Shown here piece after piece: positions 5,423 to 12,658 of a stretch of DNA of 14,378 bases (positions are counted from its first letter, which is position 1; each line of letters begins with the position of its first letter). Location of the stretch: assembly GCA_965371325.1 (NCBI GenBank), contig CBDUXZ010000010.1:1-14378 (forward strand). Direction: 5' to 3'. This DNA comes from CBDUXZ01 sp965371325 [NCBI: uncultured bacterium]. GTDB taxonomy: Bacteria > JAUYMQ01. Both the position numbers and the translations under genes were made by a program. Below the pieces are notes generated by a model. The model saw only the letters and a program-made list of their open reading frames with translations. It had not been told where the DNA came from and made no database searches.

Positions 5423-7399
5423 CTAGAGCGCCTCGATGCGCTCCACGGCATCCTTCCTTCCGGCGATAATCAGGGTATCTCCCTCGACAATCCGGTCTGC
5501 TGATGAAGGAACGCGGATGTGCATGTCAGCGCTCTTCCCCAGCCTGCTCCGGATGAACACCACATGGGAGCCATAGGTGGCCGGCAGGTTGAGTTCCGCC
5601 AGAGTGCGGCCCAGGAGCGTGGGGGGCGCGAGGATCTCCTGAACGACGTAGCCGTCTCCGATATCCACCTGGCGCGCGCTTCCCACAAAACTCACGGTGG
5701 TGGTGAGGGTGCCCGTGAGATCCCTGCGCAGCCATTCCCGGTTCCGGGCATTGATGACGTCCTCCTTCCGAACGACGCCGATGAGCTTCTTGCGATCTTT
5801 ATCACTCACGACGGGTATCTCATCCATGGTGCTGTGACTGAAGAGGCGCATGACGAGATCCAGATGATCGCGCTCGGTGACGGTCGGCCGGCCGGTCACA
5901 ACGAGATCTCCGGCGACAACGAGCTGCTGAAGGTCCTCCTGATCGAAGAAAAGCCGCCGCAGCTTGTCCAGTTCGATGACCCCGATAAGCTCCTCACGTT
6001 CGTTGACAACGAAGTATTCCGAGTGACGGCTCCGCACCACGAGGTCCAGGAGCACGGGGAATTTCGCGGACGCGGGGACGATATCCGGCTCCCGGTCGAT
6101 GATGTCCGAAACCCGAAGGGCTTTCAGGACGTTCGGATCATCCTCCTTGAAGAGATCCACCCCGCGCCGCAAAAGCTTGATCGTGTAGATCGATTCCCGG
6201 TTGAGCCAGGTGGCCGTGAGGGTGCTGACCACACAGGCGCTCATGAGCGCGGGGATGATCGTGTAGTCACCCGTCATCTCGAAGATCATGATGATCGCGG
6301 TAATCGGGGCGTGTGTGGTCGCGGCGACCACCGCGCTCATCCCGACGAGCGCGTATGCACCGGAGCTGGCGGTCGAGCCCGGAAACCACTGGTTTAGCAA
6401 GGTGCCTACCACACCTCCGGTCACCGCTCCCATGAAGAGCGACGGTGCGAACACGCCGCCGGAGCCGCCCGAGCCGATCGTGAGCGAGGTCGCAAGAATT
6501 TTCGCAACAAGCAAAACCGCGAGAATCGTCAACGGGAGATTCCCGGTCAGCGCCGCGTTGATCGTCGCGTAGCCGACACCGAACACCTGCGGGAGCCAGA
6601 TGCCGATGGCGCCGACCAGGAGCCCGCCCAGGGCCGCGGTCATATAACCGGGGATCGGCAGGCGCTCGACGATATCCTCGGAGCGGTAGAGAATCTTGAT
6701 GAAAGCCACGCCGACCAGCGCCGAAATAACACCCAGCGCCATGTAGGGAATCAGCTCAAAGGGACTCACCAGCGCGTACTTGGGAACCTCGAAGGCGGGA
6801 ACATCTCCCAGGTAATAGCGCGAGAGAACCGTTGCAACGACCGACGAGATCACGATGGGGCTGAACCGCGTCACCCCGAAGTCGCCCAGAATGATCTCGA
6901 CGGCGAAGAGCGCGCCGGCAATGGGCGCGTTGAAAGTGGCGGCGATGCCCGCCGCAGCGCCACAGCCCACGAGCGTACGCAGATGACGGGAGGGAACCCG
7001 GAGTAGCTGCCCGATGATCGAGCTGAGGGCCGATCCAATCTGGACGATCGGACCTTCCCGGCCCACTGAGCCGCCCGAGCCGATCGAGACGGCCGATGCG
7101 AGCGCCTTGACGGCCACGACCCGGGCTCGGATCATGCCGCCACGAAGGGCGACCGATTCCATGACTTCCGGAACGCCGTGTCCCCTGGCTTCGCGCGCGA
7201 GGAAGTAGACCAGCGGGCCCACGATCATTCCACCCACGGCAGGCGCCAGAAGACGCCAGTGCCACGGGCGGCTCCAGGCGATCTCGAGCAGATCCTCGCC
7301 CGGCCCGAAAAACCCCCCCTGCACCAGCATGATCAATTTCCGGAATGCGATGGCGCCGAAGCCCCCCGCAAGGCCGCACGCGATGGCCACGAGCACCAT
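5423..7399 (-). CDS. ClC-family chloride channel/transporter with CBS pair and RCK-C domain
   Basis: 658 residues. The membrane domain (about 1-410) has the ClC anion-site motifs: GHGVP (73-77), GREGP (113-117, with gating Glu E115), GGVFAP (314-319) and the pore Tyr Y405 in RESIYTIKL. Two CBS domains (about 430-550) and a TrkA-C/RCK-C domain (about 575-655) follow, suggesting gating by a nucleotide or other small ligand. At the internal proton-glutamate position (E203 of E. coli ClC-ec1) there is I169 after E168, so channel-like or altered H+ coupling is likely. His replaces the Ser of the GSGIP motif. The ATG at 7399 lacks a Shine-Dalgarno. The frame is open upstream to a TAG at 7511-7513 but has no ATG, GTG or TTG, so the exact N-terminus is uncertain. 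It lies 176 bp downstream of menE on the same strand, with no obvious promoter between them. Confidence 0.95.
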   Translation of the reverse strand: MVLVAIACGLAGGFGAIAFRKLIMLVQGGFFGPGEDLLEIAWSRPWHWRLLAPAVGGMIVGPLVYFLAREARGHGVPEVMESVALRGGMIRARVVAVKALASAVSIGSGGSVGREGPIVQIGSALSSIIGQLLRVPSRHLRTLVGCGAAAGIAATFNAPIAGALFAVEIILGDFGVTRFSPIVISSVVATVLSRYYLGDVPAFEVPKYALVSPFELIPYMALGVISALVGVAFIKILYRSEDIVERLPIPGYMTAALGGLLVGAIGIWLPQVFGVGYATINAALTGNLPLTILAVLLVAKILATSLTIGSGGSGGVFAPSLFMGAVTGGVVGTLLNQWFPGSTASSGAYALVGMSAVVAATTHAPITAIIMIFEMTGDYTIIPALMSACVVSTLTATWLNRESIYTIKLLRRGVDLFKEDDPNVLKALRVSDIIDREPDIVPASAKFPVLLDLVVRSRHSEYFVVNEREELIGVIELDKLRRLFFDQEDLQQLVVAGDLVVTGRPTVTERDHLDLVMRLFSHSTMDEIPVVSDKDRKKLIGVVRKEDVINARNREWLRRDLTGTLTTTVSFVGSARQVDIGDGYVVQEILAPPTLLGRTLAELNLPATYGSHVVFIRSRLGKSADMHIRVPSSADRIVEGDTLIIAGRKDAVERIEAL

Positions 7400-7551
7400 G
7401 AAAAGGTGGCCCGAGGCCCAGGCCCTGGGTGGAGCGGGGTTGCCGGTTGCGATGGCTCTTCTCCGTGGGGTGCGGCGGGGCCGCGTTTCCGCGACGCGGG
7501 GGTAACCGAACTACTAGCCCATTCCTGCCGGGTGAATCAAGGGCTTCGGCG

Positions 7552-7573
7552 AAAAAGCAGCCTCCCGGGCGGC
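7552..7573 (-). terminator. Weak possible terminator after menE
   Basis: Just after the menE stop the minus strand has a G/C-rich imperfect palindrome (GCCGCCCGGGAGGC, 7573-7560) followed within three bases by five T (7556-7552). The stem contains a mismatch and has almost no loop, so it may not work. If inactive, the men transcript could continue into the ClC gene. Confidence 0.25.
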
Positions 7574-7575
7574 GC

Positions 7576-9072
7576 TCAATCCTTTATTTCGAACTGCCGG
7601 GTGACCTCGCGCCGCAGAACTTTTCCAAGGCTGTTGCGCGGCAGGCGCGCGACGAAACGGATTGCCCGGGGTGCCTTGTAGGCTGCAAGCCGGTCCCGGC
7701 AATGGGTGATGAGCGCTTCCTCGTCGGCACGGGCCCCCGGCCGACGCACCACCATGCCGACCACCACAGCGCCCCATTCCTTGTCGGGACGCCCGGCCAC
7801 CGCGGCTTCGAGAACGTCGGGGTGATCGGCAAGCGCGCGCTCGACTTCGGCGGGATACACGTTCTCCCCACCCGAAATGACGAGATCGGCCCGCCTGTCG
7901 AGAACCGTCAGCATCCCATCGGAATCAAGACGGCCGACATCGCCGGTCTGAAACCATCCGCCGGACCGCGGCGATCTCCCGGCAGCCGGAAGCCCCCAGT
8001 AGCCCTTCGAAACCACGGACCCTCTCACGCAAATCTCTCCTGCCTCGCCGGGACCGGCCGGGGTCCCGTCGGCCGCGGCAATCCGGAGCTCGACGCCCGC
8101 GATGGCCCGCCCCACCGTTTCCGGGTGCGAACCCAGATCCCCGGGCGGCAATGTCGCCACCTGGGACGCGCACTCGGTCAGGCCGTAGGTCGTCGCCAGG
8201 GGGAGCTTGCGGCGAAGCGATTCCTCGATCAGATCGCGCCGGGCCGGACCGCCGCCCAGCAGAACGCATCGCAGGGACGAGAGATCCGCGGCGGCGGCGG
8301 GATCCGCGTCGAACATCCGCTGCAGCATCACCGGCACGACGGAGAGGAGCGTCACGCGCCGCGCAGCGATGGCATCGAGAATGCGCGCCTCCTCGAAACC
8401 CTCCTCCAGAACAACCGTAAAGCCGAAGAGCACCGCGCGCATCAGAATGGCCAGGCCTCCAACGTGACAGAGGGGCATGCAGAGGAGCCAGCGATCGTTC
8501 CGGTGCGCGCCCAGGCGCTCCGCAAAGCCCTCCGCGTTCGCGAAGTGATTTCCGTAGGTCAGCATCGCGCCCTTGGGCCTCCCCGTCGTGCCGGAGGTAT
8601 AGATAATCGCCTGCAGGGTGTCAGGCGAAAGATCCGGGGGAAGGCATGCATCGATCCCGGAATCCGTCCCGCCGGGCGGCTCGGAGATTTTCCCGCTAAG
8701 CGCGGCGCGTGTCATCCGGGCAGAGCCGGATGCGGCGCGCCCGGCGGTGTCGGCCTGCTCCGGGTCGTGCAGCATGAGGCGGGCGCCGCAGTGATTGAGC
8801 TGCCAGTCGATCTCGTCGCGCGTGAGGCGGCTGTTCAGCGGAACGAGCACCGCGCCCAGCTTTGCCATCGCGTGGATGGCGATGACCGTCTCGGGACGAT
8901 TTCCGGCCAGGAGCGCCACCCGGTCTCCGGCGCGAATGCCGAGCGAGTCCATGCGGGCGGCTGCCCCGCACGCCCGCGCATCGAGTGCGCCGTAGCTGAG
9001 ACTCTCCCTCCCGGTCATGAGCGCGGGGTGATCGGCGTCCAGCATGGCGCGACGGGCAAGCCAGTCAGCCAT
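7576..9072 (-). CDS. menE: o-Succinylbenzoate-CoA ligase
   Basis: 498 residues, usual for MenE. It activates o-succinylbenzoate with ATP and CoA via an acyl-adenylate. ANL-superfamily motifs appear in order: the P-loop YTSGTTGRPKG (158-168), the MenE-like MPLCHVGGL (199-207), TYGLTE (295-300), GWFQTGD (372-378), DRRADLVISGGENVYP (392-407) and the catalytic Lys K484 in NSLGKVLRRE. The fold alone would allow other acyl-CoA ligases, but the gene is last in a run of men genes. ATG 9072 overlaps the menC stop by 8 bp and is preceded by AGGAG at 8 nt, so translational coupling is likely. Confidence 0.96.
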   Translation of the reverse strand: MADWLARRAMLDADHPALMTGRESLSYGALDARACGAAARMDSLGIRAGDRVALLAGNRPETVIAIHAMAKLGAVLVPLNSRLTRDEIDWQLNHCGARLMLHDPEQADTAGRAASGSARMTRAALSGKISEPPGGTDSGIDACLPPDLSPDTLQAIIYTSGTTGRPKGAMLTYGNHFANAEGFAERLGAHRNDRWLLCMPLCHVGGLAILMRAVLFGFTVVLEEGFEEARILDAIAARRVTLLSVVPVMLQRMFDADPAAAADLSSLRCVLLGGGPARRDLIEESLRRKLPLATTYGLTECASQVATLPPGDLGSHPETVGRAIAGVELRIAAADGTPAGPGEAGEICVRGSVVSKGYWGLPAAGRSPRSGGWFQTGDVGRLDSDGMLTVLDRRADLVISGGENVYPAEVERALADHPDVLEAAVAGRPDKEWGAVVVGMVVRRPGARADEEALITHCRDRLAAYKAPRAIRFVARLPRNSLGKVLRREVTRQFEIKD

Positions 9073-10132
9073 TTGTAGATCTCCTGTCCGCCCGCAGGCG
9101 CGCTATTGCGCCGGGCTCCAGGATGACGCCCAAACCGGGACCGGGCGGGACGATCATTTCGCCCGCCTCGATTCTCAGCGGATCGCGCACGACGTCCGCG
9201 ACGAGAAGCTCCAGCGTGCCGAGCCCGCATGCCCCCGCCAGTGGTCCGGCCGCGGCGGCCACGTGAAGGGCGGCGGCAAGTCCGATCGAAGTGTCCATCA
9301 TGCCCGTCACGACGGCACCCAAACCGCATGCCCGCGCCGCTTCGATCATCGCCACCGCGCCCGTCATGCCGCCGGCGGGGGGAAGCTTTACGATCACGAG
9401 CGAGGCCGCGCTCATCGCGGCGATTTTCCGGACGGCTTCGGCGTCCGTCGCCTCCTCGTCCAGCGCGACGGCAATCCCGGCCTCCCTGGCCAGGACGGCC
9501 GTGGCCGCAAGATCGCCCCGCCCAAGGGGCTGCTCCACGTAGTCGAGATCGAATGCGCGAAGCGCGCACAGGCGCGAGCGCGCTTCTTCCTGCGTCCACC
9601 GGCCGCCGGCGTCAACACGAAGCCGCGCCTCCCCTCCGAAACACGCACGCAGGGCTTCGATCCGCGAGATGTCTTCGTCAGGCGTGCCGCTCTTTATTTT
9701 GAAGGTTCGAATTCCCCGCGCCCAGGCCGCGCGTGCCCTATCCAGGAACGACCCCTCGGAATCGGGCGCAAGAAGTGCGTTCACGGGAACGCGCCCGGTG
9801 CGGCACCCGCCCAGAAGATCCGCGGCCCGGATACCGCGGCGCCGCCCGCGGAGATCGCAGAGCGCAATGTCGGCGGCGCAGCGGGCATGGGGAGTGAGCC
9901 GCGGAAGAAGATTTTCGAGCGCGTCTTCGGGCAGCGGCGCCGTGAGAGCGTTTTCCAGATCCTGCTGCACCGCCTCCGCGCGAGCGCCGTCGAAAGCCGG
10001 AGCCGTTGCGCACTCCCCGACCCCCTCGGCGCCGTCATCGGAAAGGAGCCGAAGGATGACGGTTTCAAGCGGCGCGGCCCGCGCATCCGTTTTCGGGACG
10101 CGGAGCACGAATATGTCGATCTGCGTGATCAC
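9065..10132 (-). CDS. menC: o-Succinylbenzoate synthase
   Basis: 355 residues, starting with GTG at 10132. The GTG overlaps the menA stop as GTGA and has GGAG about 9 nt upstream. Enolase-superfamily barrel. The KxK motif is K145/K147 in TFKIKSG; metal ligands are D174 (RVDAGG), E200 (YVEQPL) and D225 (ALDEE); the second catalytic Lys is K249 in IVKLPPAGG. It dehydrates SHCHC to o-succinylbenzoate. Sequence alone could also fit a dipeptide epimerase or N-succinylamino-acid racemase of the same subgroup, but the men context decides. The frame stays open far upstream through menA; that extension is a high-GC artefact and not part of the protein. Confidence 0.94.
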   Translation of the reverse strand: MITQIDIFVLRVPKTDARAAPLETVILRLLSDDGAEGVGECATAPAFDGARAEAVQQDLENALTAPLPEDALENLLPRLTPHARCAADIALCDLRGRRRGIRAADLLGGCRTGRVPVNALLAPDSEGSFLDRARAAWARGIRTFKIKSGTPDEDISRIEALRACFGGEARLRVDAGGRWTQEEARSRLCALRAFDLDYVEQPLGRGDLAATAVLAREAGIAVALDEEATDAEAVRKIAAMSAASLVIVKLPPAGGMTGAVAMIEAARACGLGAVVTGMMDTSIGLAAALHVAAAAGPLAGACGLGTLELLVADVVRDPLRIEAGEMIVPPGPGLGVILEPGAIARLRADRRSTNG

Positions 10133-11019
10133 CCCGGCTCTCCGAGCAAAAGACCGATGGCGAAGAGCGCTCCGAAGATCAGATGAAGCCGCGCCGTCCC
10201 CCGGAGGGCCGCGTTGAGCGACGGTCCGTCCACGCGGGTCAAGACGGCGCGCAGAAGAGGCGGGACGAGGGGTCCGGAGAGCAGGGCCAGCGATCCGGCC
10301 AGCGGAAGCCGGCCGGCGGCGGCGAGCAGGGGGGGCGCCGCGAAGGCGCCGAGCAGGAAGAGGCCGTACTGCAAGCGTGCCGCGCGCCGGCCGATGATCA
10401 CGGCGAGGGTGCGCTTTCCCGCCGCGCGGTCGGTGTCGATGTCGCGGATGTTGTTCACCACCAGGATCGCCGTGACGGTGAGCCCGACCGGGATCGACGC
10501 GGCAAGGGCTGACGCGGAGATCGTTCCGGTCTGGACGAAGCAGGATCCGGACACGGCCGCCACCCCGAAAAAAAGGAAGCAGACGAGATCGCCGAGCCCC
10601 AGGTAGCCGTAGGGCATGGGGCCGCCCGTGTAGAGCATCCCCGCGGCGATACTGAGCAGGCCCAGCACTGCGATGGGCCACCCGGCGATGGCGATGAGAA
10701 CAACGCCGCAGGCGGCGGCGAAGCCGAAGCAGAGCCACGCCGCCCTGAGTACGTCTCCCGGGGCGATGAGCCCTGTCTGCGTGACCCGCACGGGCCCCAG
10801 CCGGTCGGCGTTGTCGGCGCCCTTCTTCCAGTCGAAGTAATCGTTCGCGAGGTTGGCGCCAATCTGAAGCCCGAGCGCTCCGGCGAGCGCCGCCGCGAAG
10901 GCCACGGGATTGAAGGCCGCCTCTCTCGCTCCGATCGCCGTGCCGACGGCGACCGGCACCACCGCCGCCGAGAGCGTCGCGGGGCGTGCCGCCAGCAGCC
11001 ATGAGCGCAACGGCGCCAT
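10129..11019 (-). CDS. menA: 1,4-Dihydroxy-2-naphthoate polyprenyltransferase
   Basis: 296 residues, an integral membrane UbiA-superfamily protein with about eight or nine hydrophobic segments. It attaches the polyprenyl chain to DHNA, forming demethylmenaquinone. The first Asp-rich motif is NDYFDWKKGAD (59-69) and the second is NNIRDIDTDRAAGKRT (189-204). ATG 11019 lies 2 bp after the menB stop (TGACCATG). No Shine-Dalgarno is visible, so translation probably depends on ribosomes finishing menB. Having menA inside the cluster between menB and menC differs from E. coli, where it is unlinked. Confidence 0.95.
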   Translation of the reverse strand: MAPLRSWLLAARPATLSAAVVPVAVGTAIGAREAAFNPVAFAAALAGALGLQIGANLANDYFDWKKGADNADRLGPVRVTQTGLIAPGDVLRAAWLCFGFAAACGVVLIAIAGWPIAVLGLLSIAAGMLYTGGPMPYGYLGLGDLVCFLFFGVAAVSGSCFVQTGTISASALAASIPVGLTVTAILVVNNIRDIDTDRAAGKRTLAVIIGRRAARLQYGLFLLGAFAAPPLLAAAGRLPLAGSLALLSGPLVPPLLRAVLTRVDGPSLNAALRGTARLHLIFGALFAIGLLLGEPG

Positions 11020-11021
11020 GG

Positions 11022-11852
11022 TCAGGGAAGCCGCGGGAACTTGGAGAAGTCGGGCCGGCGCTTCTCGTTGAAGGCGTTGCGCCCCTCCTGCCCCTCCTCC
11101 GACATGTAGAAGAGCATCGTCGCACTCCCCGCCAGTTCCTGGATCCCCGCGAGGCCGTCGGTGTCGGCGTTGAAGGCGGCCTTGAGGCACCGGATCGCCA
11201 TCGGAGAGTTCGCAAGGATCTCTCGGCACCAGGCCACCGTCGTCTCCTCCAGGCGTTCGTAGGGAACAACCTCGTTCACGAGGCCCATGTCGAGCGCCTG
11301 CTGCGCGTCGTACTGGCGGCAGAGGAACCAGATCTCGCGCGCCTTCTTGTGCCCCACGATGCGCGCCATGTGGCCGGCGCCGAACCCGCCGTCGAAGCTC
11401 CCCACACGGGGACCGGTCTGCCCGAAGCGGGCGTTGTCGGCGGCGATGGTAAGATCGCAGACGATGTGCAGCACGTGCCCCCCCCCGATCGCGTAGCCCG
11501 ACACCATGGCGATGACCGGCTTGGGGAGCGAGCGGATCATGCGCTGCAGATCGAGCGCGTTCAGCCGGGGAACACCGTCGCTTCCCACGTAGCCCGCCTC
11601 TCCGCGCACCCGCTGATCACCGCCGGAGCAGAAGGCCTCCTTCCCCTCCCCCGTGAAGATGATCACACCCACATCCGGATCTTCTCTCGCCGCGGTGAAG
11701 GCGCCCATCAGCTCGAAGAGCGTTTGTGGACGGAAGGCGTTGCGGACCTCCGGCCGGTTGATGGTTATTTTCGCGATTCCCCCGGCGGTCTCATAACGAA
11801 TGTCGGTGTAGTCCCCCCCCGCCTTCCAGTCCGGAATCATCGGCTGTGTCAT
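11022..11852 (-). CDS. menB: 1,4-Dihydroxy-2-naphthoyl-CoA synthase
   Basis: 276 residues, crotonase superfamily, close to E. coli MenB throughout. It closes the second naphthoquinone ring from o-succinylbenzoyl-CoA. Diagnostic stretches are [15 protein letters not shown] (74-88), [17 protein letters not shown] (123-139), [15 protein letters not shown] (142-156) and the C-terminal [18 protein letters not shown]. Gly in QTGP (G147) marks the type that uses bicarbonate as the base, in place of the Asp of the other MenB type. ATG 11852 overlaps the menH stop as ATGA and has AAGGAG 9 nt upstream. Confidence 0.98.
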   Translation of the reverse strand: MTQPMIPDWKAGGDYTDIRYETAGGIAKITINRPEVRNAFRPQTLFELMGAFTAAREDPDVGVIIFTGEGKEAFCSGGDQRVRGEAGYVGSDGVPRLNALDLQRMIRSLPKPVIAMVSGYAIGGGHVLHIVCDLTIAADNARFGQTGPRVGSFDGGFGAGHMARIVGHKKAREIWFLCRQYDAQQALDMGLVNEVVPYERLEETTVAWCREILANSPMAIRCLKAAFNADTDGLAGIQELAGSATMLFYMSEEGQEGRNAFNEKRRPDFSKFPRLP

Positions 11853-12658
11853 CGGCTCTCTCCTTGAATTTCGACCAGGAACGAATCAACCGCCGCGATG
11901 AGCGCGCTCGGCTGCTCGAGATGAATGGTGTGTCCGGCCCCGCTGATGATCTCCGCACGGCCCTGTTTCATGAGGGACGCCGCCCTTCTCGCTGCGTCCC
12001 GGTACCCGGTGTCGCCCTCCCCCGCCAGAAGAAGCACGGGCATCCGGAGCGCGGGAAGCTCCTCCCACATCGGGGAGACGGAACCCTGCCCGAGCCCCCG
12101 GAGACAGGCGGCCAGCCCTTCGGGCCGATGGGCCATCCGCATGGCCCTCTCCCGGGAAAGAAGCGCGTCTGGAAGCGCCGCCTGGGAGGCAAAGAGCGGC
12201 TGGCGCATCCATGCATCGACAAAAGCGGAAAGCCCGTCGCCGAGGAGCTTCTTGGCCAGCGCTTCGTCGGCCTTCCGGCGCGCGGCGCGTGCTTCAGGAT
12301 CGCGGATACCGAAAGACGCCGACTCGAGCACGAGCCCGCTCACCCGCGCCGGGTGATCGAGGGCGAAGCGAAGGGCCACGCGGCCGCCCATCGAGTAACC
12401 CAGGAGTACGCAGCTCCGAATATCGAGATCGTCGAGACGCCGGCGCACCCAGGCGACGCAGTCTGCAAGCGTGATCCGATCGGGAAAGGATCCCTCACCG
12501 CCGGAAGGACCGTGTCCCGGGAGATCGATCGCGAGGGTCCGGGTCCGCTTTCCGAGAAGGGGCAGAAGATCCCGCCACGCCTCGGCGCTTCCCGTGAAAC
12601 CGTGGAGGAGGAGCAGCGGCGGCTTCCCGCGTCCCGCCTCGAGCAACCGCTCATGCAT
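11849..12658 (-). CDS. menH: 2-Succinyl-6-hydroxy-2,4-cyclohexadiene-1-carboxylate synthase
   Basis: 269 residues, alpha/beta-hydrolase fold. It eliminates pyruvate from SEPHCHC to give SHCHC. The oxyanion segment is [11 protein letters not shown] (18-28). The nucleophile is S89 in GYSMGGR; the other triad members are D216 in AGEGDTGY and H243 in [14 protein letters not shown] 12658 overlaps the end of menD by 8 bp and has GGAGG about 9 nt upstream. The frame extends 53 codons further upstream in an Arg/Ser-rich stretch antisense to nothing useful, and this was rejected. Other alpha/beta hydrolases look similar; position between menD and menB makes MenH very likely. Confidence 0.93.
   Translation of the reverse strand: MHERLLEAGRGKPPLLLLHGFTGSAEAWRDLLPLLGKRTRTLAIDLPGHGPSGGEGSFPDRITLADCVAWVRRRLDDLDIRSCVLLGYSMGGRVALRFALDHPARVSGLVLESASFGIRDPEARAARRKADEALAKKLLGDGLSAFVDAWMRQPLFASQAALPDALLSRERAMRMAHRPEGLAACLRGLGQGSVSPMWEELPALRMPVLLLAGEGDTGYRDAARRAASLMKQGRAEIISGAGHTIHLEQPSALIAAVDSFLVEIQGESR

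Noticed and set aside
7429-9078. A 549-codon plus-strand open frame opposite menE
   Set aside because: Arg/Gly/Pro/His-rich with no motifs; it mirrors a well-conserved menE. Long antisense frames are expected at this GC content.
10133-11269. An upstream extension of the menC frame making a 734-residue ORF
   Set aside because: The extra 379 residues are an Arg-rich shadow of menA in another frame. The GTG start at 10132 with a ribosome binding site and GTGA overlap explains menC fully.
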